A stretch of DNA of 64,000 bases from Solanum dulcamara. Its lineage: Eukaryota; Streptophyta; Magnoliopsida; Solanales; Solanaceae. Both the position numbers and the translations under genes were made by a program. Below the pieces are notes generated by a model. The model saw only the letters and a list, made by a program, of their open reading frames with translations, had not been told where the DNA came from and did no database searches. Below, one piece after another: positions 25,420 to 35,428 of the stretch. Position 1 is the first letter of the stretch. Every line of letters begins with the position of its first letter. The stretch lies in NCBI RefSeq assembly GCF_947179165.1, contig NC_077238.1, forward strand, positions 58,490,757-58,554,756. Reading direction: 5' to 3'.

Positions 25420-28395
25420 TATAATAAACCTCCTGGTCATTTTCGTCCTTTCCAAATTTTTCAGCATTTAGAGCTTTCCTAAAGTGATCCTAAGTCATTT
25501 ATGACTTGTCGACACTAACAGTTCGGTCGTCTAGTCATTCGTTTGGGTTTTATATTCGTTTTCCTATTTTGGAGCTCTTACAATTTGAATGGTTGACTTC
25601 GATCAGAACTCTAGGAAGACAACCTTATAATGGAATTCTGATAGTTCCATTAGCTCCAAAATGGTCCTTTTAGGTTAGTATCATGCTCGGCTTGAGTCTC
25701 GAGCCTTTCGGTGCGAGTTTGAACCATTATGCATTTTAGCCTTTAAGCTTTAATCTAAGGTTGACTATGGTCAACATTCTTGATAAACGCATTCGAATTA
25801 AAATTCCACCAGCACAATCTCAAAATTCCAAAGAGGCTGCCCTAGCTTAGTTTAGACTTTAATGGTGATTTATTATTTTGTGGCTGTTTTCTCTTATTTT
25901 GAGCATCGATTTGCGCCCCATTTTGGGGGACAAGCTCAATAATAAGTTTAGAACTTTTTCAAAGAGTTATTTTTGGGATTTTCATTGCGGGTCCCACTAT
26001 CACTCTTTTGACCCAATTTTGGGTCCGTCTCCGAAAAATACGATTTTAGTGTCAAAAAATTCGTATTGATAAGGTGATCAATATTTTGATAGCGTGGAGT
26101 CACTTGGAGTCATTTTTGGTATGAAAAAATAGCGGCAAGTGGACTTGGAGCACGCGTGTTCGGCTTCGAGGTAGGCAACGACCTCCTTTCTTTCAATTGA
26201 GCTTTATGAGGTAGTGTATGTGATGAGTTAGGCTGAATTCCTAGTTTCTTATTTCTCTGTCCCAGTATGAGCCTTAGGCTAGATTTCTTTTATAAGACTT
26301 TCAGTCTAGTTGATAAGATTATTGATTGTGCCTTAGTTTGGCCTTGTTTAGCCTATTTTAGGTGGCTTGTTCGATGTTGATGGTGATTGGTAGATTTGTG
26401 CCTTAGCATTGATTTTAGGAATGAACCTTAGTAGATGTAGTTATTGTTGGCGGGCATTTCTGAGAGTTAGTGTCCTTCTCTATTGTAGCACATATTTTGA
26501 AGCCTTGGTGTAGTGATTTCCACTCGGTTAGGCTTGTGAATTACTGTTGGATCCCATTTCTTGATTTAGAGCTAGAATCCCCTATGCTTTCTTTTTGCTA
26601 TTTGTCAAGACTAGCTATGTTTGTATTCTCGGGCTTGTAGTCCTAGTTGGATCTAGAGGTGTTGATTGATTAGTAGAGCACCTGTTTCCTCATATCCTCT
26701 TCCTTGTTACCCAGTTAGGGTTAAGTTCCCTTTTGGGTCTTGTGATTGAGTTAGACGAGTAGATTTGAGCTTTAGGCCTTTGTTAGAGGTCAGTTGCATG
26801 TGCTAGTCATGTTTCTATGCTCTAGAGAGTAAGGAGCTTGTGGTGTCATTATTATATATGATTGTGCATGTTGTTTTGGTGCTGGTAATGGAATGCATTA
26901 CATTGGATCCTTGTTTTCTCATGGATATAGTCGACCCCGCGCATGCATTGGTTCTTGGCATTGATTTGAGAAAGCAAGATTGTAACCTAAATTATTTTAT
27001 ACGGATTTTCAAATGGGGGTCGTATTACCTTTATTACTACTATTTTCAGTGGATTAGAGGCATCGAGGATGCACTCATTATAGGATATTGGATCGAGGCA
27101 TCAAGGATGCACTCATTTTATGATCTTAGCTCGATCAGAGAGACTTTTTGACCCTTTCTATACTAATTTGACTATTTATCTCCGATCATCATGAGGAGCG
27201 AATTGTTGATGATTGGACATACAAATTGATACATATCTATATGTATATAAGACCTGGATCGAGACCAAGTAGGTATATAGGGACGTTTTCGAGCTCTCTA
27301 TGGCGATCCCATAGAGGCTCATAGGTCGTACTTCCTGGCTGGGACTAGAAGTAGGTGTATATATCTTGATATGAGGCACTTGGAATTAATGGCACTACTA
27401 GTTTTATTGCATGGCTCTCATTCATATATGCATCGCCTATCACCAGCATAGTTGTTTGTACCTGTCGGTTGTATGAAATGCCCTACGGGTTTACCTGTTT
27501 GTGAGGAAACCTCCCGAGAACACAGAGGCTCGGGAGATATTGTCTGACTATTTATGAACTTTTGGTGGTATAAAGGGTGGTCTCTTGTTTGAAGGTAGTT
27601 ACTGCCCTTGTTCTTATTTATCTAAGCTTTTTGTGCAGGGGTTTAGTTGATACAGTCCTTTGGGACTTTATGTGATATATGTGTTTACTTATATTAGTAG
27701 GTTATCACTTAGTTGCCCCCCTTCGTAGTTTGTGTCGTGTTTAGGTCTTGGACTGGCACCACTAGGTACGTCCTTAGTTTCCTTACTTGTTTTCTATCTT
27801 CTCTCTTTCTTATTTCTGATGCTTCTTATTGCAGGCTTTTGTGTTATTCTTGTTAGTAACTTGGATATATACTCCTTGGTCACATATTCTTTATCCTTGT
27901 TTTATCTTTGGAGCTCAGTTGGCCGATGCCTACTGACTGCCGCTTGTTAGTACCCATCTACATTTTTTCATCCTACAGATCATAGTACAGGTTTTCACTA
28001 CTGGTTTGGATATCGTGCAGAGCAGCTTATGGATTTTGGAGACTTGGGTGAGCTCTTGGCGTTCGGAGATACCTATCTCCTTCTATCTTAGCTTAGACTA
28101 GTCTTTATTTTGTACTTAGAGACAGCTATACTATTATTGTATTTGTATAAACCTTGTACTCCTTTATTTAGTTTAGTGGTTCGACTATCGACTAATACTC
28201 GGTCTTGGGGGTTATCTTATTCTATTGTTTTGCTTCTTCTTTTCTTCTTATTATTAATATGATTATTACTACTATTCATTTCTTTCCTTCCACTTGTGAT
28301 GGTTTGTTGCCTATGGTTTCGGACTATGGGGTAGGCTTACCTATTGGTGGCTTCATAGTAGGTGCCATCATGATTTGAGAAATCAGGTCATGACA
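25420..28395 (+). mobile_element. Solo LTR of gypsy family A inside the Helitron Rep/helicase gene
   Basis: Starts TATAATAAACCTCCTGGTC, the same block as the element-A LTR start at 6854 with TG changed to TA, and ends TCATGACA. The middle and end blocks also match the element-A LTR, including the repeated 'catcaaggatgcactc' motif (27060-27120) and the end block near 28335-28375. The flanks are TGATA (25415-25419) and TGAAA (28396-28400), a 5-bp TSD with one change. There is no internal region, so it is a solo LTR. It separates the Rep part from the helicase part of the Helitron gene. Open frames inside, for example at 26840-27151, are not genes. Confidence 0.85.
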
Positions 28396-30620
28396 TGAAA
28401 AAAGCAAAATTTGGAAAATATCATCGCTTGGGATGGTGTCAACCAAACAATGTTTATCGAGTATTTCATGATATGCTCAATGACACAGAAGCACGTTCAT
28501 TCCTTTATAGAGAATTCCCTATATATTATGTTTGGAATCCGAAGGGAAAGATTTGGACAAAAAGAAAAAAAGATCTATAATTGATCACATTGAAATTGGT
28601 AAGATAGATGTACTAAACTCAAACCTCATACACATCGACTATTGTTAAACTTATTACTAAACATTTATTTAATTCTACAGCTAATCCTAGAGAAGGAGAA
28701 AGGTATTATGAGAGGTTATTACTAAATCATGTTAGAAGACCAAATTCATTCAAGGACTTACTCACTGTCAACGGAGGGCAATGTGAGACCTTCAAAAAAG
28801 CTACCAAAGAAAGAGGGTTACTAGAGTCGGACAACAAGATATCAGAATATTTAGGAGAGGTTGTTCTCTTCAAAATACCATTAGCACTCCAAAACTTTGC
28901 TATAATTCTGGTTCACTGTAACCCAACGGATGTTAGAAAACTCTAGGATACTAATTATGAGTATATGTCTGAAGACTTCAGCAGGCTATATGGAAACTCA
29001 CTCAATGCTATACTACAATGTACCCTAAATTATATTAATCGTTGTTTCAAAAATATGGGAAAGAGCATAAGCATATATGACCTGCCTCACATCGATCACC
29101 ACTTGCTCAAAGTTGGGCCATCAGAATGTAGAGAAATAAATGAAGAAATATTTGTGCAAATAGCTACGAAACATTTTGATACACAATTAAAATTAAATCC
29201 TGAACAAGAGAAGGCTTTTTCAAAGATAGTACAAACAATAGATACCGGAAGAGCTGAAATATTATTTGTCGATGGACTTGGGAAACTGGGAAAATATACT
29301 TATATCATGCATTGATTCCCAATGTTAGATGAATAGGTATGATTTCCTTAGCAACAACAACCAGTGGTGTAGCAACTTCAATTCTACCAGGAGAACGTAC
29401 ATCTCACTCGAGGTTTGAGATCCCCATGCAAACAAATGAGTCAACTATGACAAATATGTCAAACCAAAGTTGTGTTGCCAAATTGATTAGAAAAGAAAAA
29501 GGGCTTATATGGGATGAAGCGCCAATGGAAAAGCGACAAACAATAGAAATAATTGACAGGAGATTTAGAGACTTAATGGAAACCATTCGATGGGAAAGTC
29601 ATGATTTTTAGAAGAGATTTTCATCAGGTTGTTACCAGTAGTTCCAAAATCTACAAGAGTAGACACTGTTAATGCAAGCTTGGTGAAATCATATCTCTGG
29701 CCTTTGATAGAAAATATCCAATGTACTAGAAATTTGAGAGCAAGAACAGATCCATCATTCAGTGATTTCTTACTTTGCGTGGGTAACGAAGAAGAACCAA
29801 TAATTAGAGATATTTTAATCCTTCCACAATAGTTAACTGTCAAGCATTGTAAGGGTAGAATTCCAGAAGAATGCTTAATAAAAGAGACATTTCCAAGCCT
29901 ACAAAAAAATGCTACTTCTGCAAAATAAGTCACCGAATAAGCTATTTTAGCAAGCAGAAATCATCGTATGGATAATCTGAATGACAAGTTAATAGCCATG
30001 TTCCCAAGTGAAAGCAAGACATTTAATAGCTTTGACTCAACAAAAGATGACACCAACAACTATTATCAGGAAGAGTATCCAAATACTTTATCATCAAATG
30101 GTCTCTCGAAACATAGGTATTTAGAAAAATACAACATATATTACAATCATGAAGAGGATGTAACAAAATACAATATGATTGTACTTTAACATATCTTATT
30201 AAATGTAGGTTAGAATTAAAGGAGAATGATCACATCATGCTGCTAAGAAATTTGGACCCTTCAAATGGCTTATGTAATGGCACAAGAATGATATGTAGAG
30301 GCTTTGCCAAGAATGTCGTGCATGCAAAAATATCAAGTGGTCATTGTGCAACTAAATATGTGTTTCTCCCCTGAATTCAACTTTCACCACCATAAAATGA
30401 AAGCTATCCATTCAAATTCATTCGGAAGCAGTTTCCAGTACTCCTTTGCTTTGTAATGACAACAAAAAAAGGGCAAGGTCAAACAATTTCAAATGTTGAT
30501 TTGTATTTTCCCCAGCATGTTTTCTCACATTATCAATTGTAAGTTTCTCTCTCAAGAGGATTATCTATGTCCACAACAAAAGTCTTGGTCCTAACAGAGC
30601 AACCAAAATGATGAAGTGGG
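28396..30620 (+). pseudogene. Helitron PIF1-like helicase half of the Rep/helicase gene, decayed
   Basis: This continues the Rep gene after the solo LTR. Blocks in order are F-L-Y-R-E-F-P-I-Y-Y-V-W-N (28495-28540), an N-P-R-E-G-E-R-Y-Y linker (28683-28710), the frame at 28965-29315 with L-N-P-E-Q-E-K-A-F (helicase Q-like start), then Walker A at about 29265-29302, which reads G-L-G-K-L-G-K-Y instead of the PIF1 G-x-G-G-T-G-K-T. Walker B is kept as I-W-D-E-A-P-M (29505-29526). A later block is L-N-D-K-L-I-A-M-F-P (29974-30005), and the C-terminal part has G-Q-T-I-S-N-V and Y-V-S-L-S-R-G (30473-30570). The 5'-to-3' helicase would unwind the donor strand. The broken P-loop and many stops show a dead gene. 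Confidence 0.8.
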
Positions 30621-31202
30621 ACATATACAAAGAACATCGTCTATAAGAAAGTTTTAGGTACGATAACTCATATAATATATGTGTCTATAATAACATAAAT
30701 AAATAACTCTTTATAAAAGGGGGAGTCCTAACAACAGTACACGACTTTAAATTTCAGGTTTAGAAGACACTGACACACCTATGCAAATATAATCATCAGC
30801 GACCTACACTACTCAATGGATATATGTCATATTCATCATAACTTTTACTGTTACTCAATATTATCCTACAAATAGTGATACTAGACACAACATTGTACAC
30901 ATTAAAAATAATTGGAAAAAATGAGAAAATCTCTATTCCCTCATCTTTTGTCTCTTTTAAAATATTTTGAATAATGTTGATGTTTCTTCATTGCTGTCAT
31001 TGCACATTCTAATGTTTTGTTGTTTACAGTGATTTGTTGTGCTGTATTTTGTTACTGTCCTTCTAATTTATGCAGATACATTTTCTCTCTCTCTCTCTAT
31101 ATATATATATAACAACGCCAGACAACTTAGAATGAGGCACATATGCAACTCACATACCCAGAACTAGTTAAGAGGAAGTGTATGAATGCGAGATCATGCC
31201 AT
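30621..31202 (+). other. Tail of the Helitron region, no gene seen
   Basis: AT-rich sequence after the helicase, with a CT-run and AT-run at about 31083-31110. No CTRR end with a hairpin could be identified, so where the Helitron stops and other DNA begins is uncertain. The last 90 bp before the microsatellite are of unknown origin. Confidence 0.4.
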
Positions 31203-31227
31203 AGTAGTAGTAGTAGTAGTAGTAGTG

Positions 31228-31258
<31 letters not shown>

Positions 31259-31330
31259 TAGTGGTAGTAGTGGTAGTAGTGGTAGTAGTGATAGTAGTGG
31301 TAGTAGTGGTAGTAGTGGTAGTAGTAGTAA

Positions 31331-31369
<39 letters not shown>

Positions 31370-31430
31370 CAGCAGCAGTAGCAGCAGCAGCAGTAGCAGC
31401 AGTAGCAGTAGCAACAGTAGCAGTAGCAGT
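31203..31430. repeat. (AGT/AGC)n trinucleotide microsatellite, 228 bp
   Basis: Nearly pure AGT triplets with scattered AGTGGT and AGTGAT changes, turning into AGC-rich triplets from about 31368. It directly joins a copia integrase fragment at 31431. All six frames are open through it, giving poly-Ser, poly-Val, poly-Leu and poly-Tyr frames that are artefacts of the repeat. Confidence 0.95.
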
Positions 31431-31767
31431 ACAACGTACAAAGATGGGTCCTCAATGAAGGTTGGGCATATGTGTTGGGTTTGACTCACCCTTCATAATT
31501 CGATACCTTGAACCGTTGACTGGAGACTTATTCACTGCTCGATTTGCATATTATAGGTTTGATGAAATACTTTTTCCTAGTAGATTTTGGTTGTGCGGTA
31601 TACGTGCCTGTAGCACCACCACAACGTACAAAGATGGGTCCTCAATGAAGGTTGGGCATATGTGTTGGGTTTGACTCACCCTCCATAATTCGATACCTTG
31701 AACCATTGACTGGAGACTTATTGAATGCTCGATTTGCATATTGTAGGTTTGATGAAATACTTTTTCC
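31431..31767 (+). repeat. Direct duplication of a 147-bp copia integrase segment, 190-bp period
   Basis: 31431-31577 and 31621-31767 are nearly the same, both starting ACAACGTACAAAGATGGG and ending ATACTTTTTCC. The second copy is preceded by its natural upstream integrase sequence (31585-31620, F-G-C then V-Y or similar, then V-A-P-P), whereas the first is preceded by the microsatellite. The copies encode a G-F-D-S-P-x-I-I-R-Y-L-E-P-L motif typical of the end of copia integrase. Confidence 0.85.
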
Positions 31768-32089
31768 GCCATTAGAGGGAGAGAAAAAGGAACTTGAAAA
31801 GAATTTACGTGGAAAATTTCATCACTATCTCATTTTGATCCACGTACCCGCACATGTGAGTAGGAGGTCCAGAAGATCATCCACTTGCAGAAAATAGCAA
31901 AATTAAATGCCGGATGCATTTACTGATTTGAAACGGATAACTAAGTCACATATCCCTGCAGTGAATGTGCCTATCCAAATTGATATCCCAAAATGACCAT
32001 CTATTAGTATCATAGCTTCTGAATCCCAAACACACCTGAAGCGTGGTAGACCATTGGGATGAAAGGATAAAAATCCTAGAAAGAGAAGT
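31585..32089 (+). pseudogene. Ty1/copia integrase C-terminal region and linker, broken
   Basis: The frame with V-G-F-D-S-P-S-I-I-R-Y-L-E-P-L and E-I-L-F-P-P-L-E-G-E (31650-31795) corresponds to the segment between the integrase core and the RT in Tork/Tnt1-like copia elements. It is followed by broken frames with P-D-A-F-T-D-L-K and A-S-E-S-Q-T-H-L-K-R-G-R-P (31910-32060), the linker before RT. The catalytic integrase core, protease, gag and 5' LTR are absent, cut off at the microsatellite. Confidence 0.75.
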
Positions 32090-33478
32090 GTGAGAAATAA
32101 TAAAAATGATACTACACAAGAACCTCCTGAAGAAGGTCAAGATTTGAGTACTCCTGATATTCCTGAAGAAATCAGTGAGCCCGAGACTCAAGTAAATGAA
32201 GAACTTTCAATAAGTTCTATCGGTGATGAGATAAATTTAGATCGATCGAAAATTATGATGGATAATATTTTTGCATATAATTTTGCAATTAACCTCATGC
32301 AAGATAGTGAAAGTCTTAAGACAAAATTCATCAAAGAATGTCGATGTAGATGTGATTGGCCAGAATGGCAAAAGATAATTCAATCAGAATTAGACTCACT
32401 TACTAAATGTGAGGTTTTTGGACCTGTAGTCCAAACCCCTGAAGCTATAAAACCAGTTGGCTATAAATGGGTTTTTATGCGAAAACGAAATGACAGAAAT
32501 AAAATTGTAAGATACAAGGCATGCCTTGTTGCACAAGGATTCTCTCAAAGACCCAAGATCAATTATGAAGAAACATATTCACCTGTTATGGATGGAATAA
32601 CATTTCTATATCTCATCAGTTTAGCTGTACATAAAAAACTCAAAACACATCTAATAGATGTAGTTACAACTTACCTTTATGGTTCACTTGATAATGAAAT
32701 TTACATGAAAATCCCAGAAGGGTTAAAATTGCCTGAAGCATGTAATAAGTCTCGGAAGATGTACTCAATAAAATTGCAAAGATCATTATATGGTCTAAAA
32801 CAATCAGGGCGTATGTGGTATAATCTCCTTAGTGAGTACTTAATAAATGGAGGTTATATAAATGATGTCATTTGTCCATGTGTTTTTATTAAGAAAATGG
32901 AATCAAAGTTTGCTATACTCGCCATTTATGTTGATGACATAAATCTCATTGGAACCCCTGAAGAGGTCCAAAAGGCGAATGAATATCTAAAGAAAGAATT
33001 TGAGATGAAAGATCTCAAAAAGACAAAACTTTGTCTAGATCTGCAAATTGAACATTTAATAGACGGGGTCTTTGTCCATCAATCTGCCTACACTGAGAAA
33101 ATTTTAAAAAGATTTTACATGGACAAAACACATCCATTAAGTACTTCAATGGTTGTTCGATCCCTTGAAGTGAAAAAAGATCAAATTCGACCTCTAGAAG
33201 AGAATGAAGAACTTCTTGATCTTGAAGTACCATATCTCAGTGCAATTGGTACACTTATGTATCTTGCTAACGCAACCAGACCTGATATAACATTTTCTGT
33301 TAATTTGCTGGCAAGGTATAGTTCATCCCCAACGCGAAGGCATAGGAACAATATCAAGCATATTTTGCGATACCTCAAGGGTACTATTGATATGGATTTG
33401 TTTTATACTAACAAAGGTTGTGCAGACCTTATTGGTTATGCAGATGCAGGTTATTTATCAGACCCGCATAAATTTTGA
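32090..33478 (+). CDS. Ty1/copia reverse transcriptase, 462-codon open frame
   Basis: The protein reads through the full copia RT (RVT_2) domain. Landmarks are V-G-Y-K-W-V-F (about residue 124), A-C-L-V-A-Q-G-F-S-Q (145-155), the first catalytic Asp in L-I-D-V-V-T-T-Y-L-Y-G (187-198), L-Y-G-L-K-Q-S-G-R-M-W-Y (234-245), and the catalytic Y-V-D-D (279-282). After that come the conserved connection and the start of RNase H, G-Y-A-D-A-G-Y-L-S-D. It copies element RNA into DNA. The frame is part of the former gag-pol polyprotein; its start is only the first start codon after an upstream break, not a natural start. It ends at a TGA inside RNase H. Catalytic residues are intact, but the element lacks upstream domains and is very unlikely to be active. 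Confidence 0.9.
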   Translation: MRNNKNDTTQEPPEEGQDLSTPDIPEEISEPETQVNEELSISSIGDEINLDRSKIMMDNIFAYNFAINLMQDSESLKTKFIKECRCRCDWPEWQKIIQSELDSLTKCEVFGPVVQTPEAIKPVGYKWVFMRKRNDRNKIVRYKACLVAQGFSQRPKINYEETYSPVMDGITFLYLISLAVHKKLKTHLIDVVTTYLYGSLDNEIYMKIPEGLKLPEACNKSRKMYSIKLQRSLYGLKQSGRMWYNLLSEYLINGGYINDVICPCVFIKKMESKFAILAIYVDDINLIGTPEEVQKANEYLKKEFEMKDLKKTKLCLDLQIEHLIDGVFVHQSAYTEKILKRFYMDKTHPLSTSMVVRSLEVKKDQIRPLEENEELLDLEVPYLSAIGTLMYLANATRPDITFSVNLLARYSSSPTRRHRNNIKHILRYLKGTIDMDLFYTNKGCADLIGYADAGYLSDPHKF

Positions 33479-33916
33479 TCTCAGACAGGCTATCTATTTA
33501 CACACGGAGGAACTGCTATATCATGGCAATCTACAAAGTAGTCTATTATTGCTACTTCTTCAAATCATGCTGAAATAATAGCAATTCATGAAGCAAGTAG
33601 AGAATGTATATGGTTGACATCGATGATACAGTTCATCAAAGAAAGATGCGGCTTGGAAAATAGTGTTAAAGTACCCATAGTCATATTCGAAGATAATGTC
33701 GCGTGTATAGCTCAGTTGAAAGGTGGCTTCACAAAAGGAGACAGAACAAAATATATTTCACCAAAATTATTTTTCACGCATGATCGACAGAAGAATGGTG
33801 ATATTGATGTACAACAAGTTCATTCAAGTGATAATCTTGCAGATTTATTCACAAAGGCATTACCAACATCAGCATTTGAGAAGCTAAGATATAAGGTTGG
33901 AATGCATCGTCTCTAA
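33479..33916 (+). pseudogene. Ty1/copia RNase H, with stop codons
   Basis: It continues the RT frame after TGA at 33476-33478. A second in-frame stop lies near 33539. Readable blocks are S-S-N-H-A-E-I-I-A-I-H-E-A (33555-33595), the 100-codon frame 33614-33916 with F-E-D-N-V-A-C-I, the conserved D-N pair, and H-V/H-S-S-D-N-L-A-D-L-F-T-K-A-L at 33820-33860, ending at a natural stop after G-M-H-R-L. The domain would remove RNA from RNA:DNA hybrids. The two stops split pol. Confidence 0.85.
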
Positions 33917-34136
33917 ATTATCAAATGAAGTTTTTATCAGGGGGAGTAAAATACGCGCTGCACTCTTTTTTCCTTAACCAAGGTTTTGTCCCACTGGATT
34001 TTCTTGGTAAAGTTTTTAATGAGACAGCACTCAAGGCGTATTACTAGATCTGTGTACTCATTTTTCTTCATTAGGCTTTTTCTCATTGGGTTTTTCCAAG
34101 TAAGGTTTTAATGAGACACATTTCACGTGGACATCC

Positions 34137-34145
34137 AAGGGGGAG
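34137..34145 (+). other. Polypurine tract of the copia element
   Basis: AAGGGGGAG lies directly before the TG start of the 3' LTR at 34146, as expected for second-strand priming. A similar tract, CAGGGGGAG, lies 200 bp earlier at 33939-33946. Confidence 0.8.
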
Positions 34146-35046
34146 TGTTAAGTTATAATAGTGGCTAGGGCTGTACAAGACAAACCGATAAACCGCACCA
34201 AATCGACAAACCGAACCAAACCGGAAAAAAAACCCGACTAGTGGTTTGGTTTGACTTGGTTTGGTGTTTGAAAAAAAAAAACCGACCATTATAGGGTTGG
34301 TTTGGTTTTAACTAAAAAAAGTCAAACCGAACCCAAACCGACCCGATTATAGATATACTACTTTTAAATTATGTTATACATAAAAATATTTATTAAAATG
34401 TAATTTATAAATATTTTTTAAAAATTTTTCATAATTTTTGTTTTCTTTCTTACATTTAGATTTGGACTTGAGTAGCCCATCTAAATAATATACAAAAAAA
34501 ACTTATCTTATAAAGTTATATTATAAAGTTAAAACTTCAAATAGTGTTGTGCCCCTATCTTATGTGTTGATATTTTGTACTAGAACTCTTTTTAAGAAGC
34601 ACTGCTCTGTGCTTTTTATTTGATACAATAAGAAACCCGAAAAAATCCGAAAAACCCCCAAAAAACCCGAGAAACCCAAAAACCCGAAAAAACCCGAAAA
34701 ACCTGAGAAAAATTGATATCGAAAAACTTGACTTTTATTGATTTGATTTGGTTTATAGATTTAATAACCCGACACAAATAGTTTGGTTTGGTTTGTAAAA
34801 AATCCGAACTAACCCGGTCCATGTACACCTCTAATAGTGGCTATCCACTTTATAATAGTGGATTATTTTTGTGTGAGGACCACTTATAGTGGTCAAGTTG
34901 CCCACTAGAATTCATCTTTCACTTTGGCTATAAATTGCCAATGTTGGCAATGAAATGAAACACGAGAAAGAAAATTTCTTCTGCTCTCTCTATATTCCCT
35001 TACTCTCTTTTCTTTATAAAATTGTCAAGTTAGTTAATTTATAACA
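34146..35046 (+). repeat. Copia 3' LTR (about 225 bp) carrying a hAT insertion
   Basis: Starts TGTTAAGTTATAA right after the polypurine tract and ends TTATAACA at 35046, giving the short TG...CA LTR usual for copia. Without the 668-bp hAT and its 8-bp duplication, the LTR is 225 bp. The right edge meets the AAT/AGT microsatellite, so the 5-bp TSD cannot be recognised. The 5' LTR is missing. Confidence 0.8.
34166..34833. mobile_element. Short non-autonomous hAT element, 668 bp, perfect 8-bp TSD
   Basis: Its ends match those of the 3,215-bp hAT at 16551-19765: roughly the first 300 bp and last 200 bp align closely, while the middle is absent. The terminal repeats are TAGGGCTGTACA and, reverse-complemented, TAGAGGTGTACA. 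The perfect duplication ATAGTGGC is at 34158-34165 and 34834-34841. It sits in the copia LTR and so is younger than that element. Confidence 0.9.
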
Positions 35047-35304
35047 TAATAATAATAATAGTAATAATAATAATAGTAGTAATAATAGTAGTAATAATAG
35101 TAATAATAATAATAATAATAGTAATAATAATAATAGTAGTAATAATAATGGTAGTAATAATAGTAGTAGTAGTAGTAATGATAGTAATAATAATAGTAGT
35201 AATAATAATAGTAGTAGTAATAATAATAGTAATAGTAGTAATAATAGTAATAATAATAGTAGTAATAATAATAGTAATACTAATAGTAGTAATAATAATA
35301 ATAA
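35047..35304. repeat. (AAT/AGT)n trinucleotide microsatellite, 258 bp
   Basis: Mixed AAT and AGT triplets begin directly after the copia LTR. The solo LTR at 25420-28395 has a short run of similar triplets at the matching place (about 28245-28275 on the opposite strand), so this array is probably an expansion inside the reverse family-A LTR. Leucine- and isoleucine-rich frames through it are artefacts. Confidence 0.9.
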
Positions 35305-35428
35305 ACAATGATGAATAAGATAAATATAACAAGATAACCCCAAGACCTGGTATCAGTCATAATAATCAACGATGAATAAGATAAATACAACAAGATAACC
35401 TCCAAGACCTGGTATCAGTCGGTAGTCG
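35305..35428 (-). repeat. 62-bp tandem duplication in the family-A LTR
   Basis: 35305-35366 and 35367-35428 are near-identical, each running from a CAAYGATGAATAAGATAAAT start to GACCTGGTATCAGTC. The solo LTR at 25420 has only one copy of this block (near 28185-28230 in opposite orientation), so the duplication is specific to this copy. Confidence 0.8.

Larger units (their letters stand above)
11027..31080 (+). mobile_element. Degenerate autonomous Helitron (RPA-like gene plus Rep/PIF1 helicase), broken by three insertions
   Basis: The 5' end at 11027 reads TATACTACTAAAAGTAGGAAG, close to the TCTATACTACTAAAAG-type start of many plant Helitrons with a changed first base. Inside, in plus orientation, lie an RPA-like gene (13250-15657) and a Rep/helicase gene (22600-30620), the gene pair typical of autonomous plant Helitrons. 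A hAT element, a family-B solo LTR and a family-A solo LTR interrupt it; without those about 8.5 kb, roughly 11.6 kb of Helitron remains. No 3' hairpin and CTRR end could be recognised after the helicase, so the right limit is approximate and the 3' end may be lost. Many stops and a ruined Walker A motif show it is inactive. Confidence 0.7.

Noticed and set aside
28396..28580. Independent small gene starting M-K-K-A-K-F-G-K
   Set aside because: The ATG arises at the LTR junction (TGACA followed by TGAAAA); the sequence after it is the continuation of the Helitron helicase region.
31127..31489. Poly-Ser, poly-Leu, poly-Tyr and poly-Val frames on both strands
   Set aside because: They are translations of the AGT/AGC microsatellite, which is open in all frames; no protein is supported.
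35014..35343. Leu-rich and Ile/Thr-rich minus-strand frames
   Set aside because: Artefacts of the AAT/AGT microsatellite.
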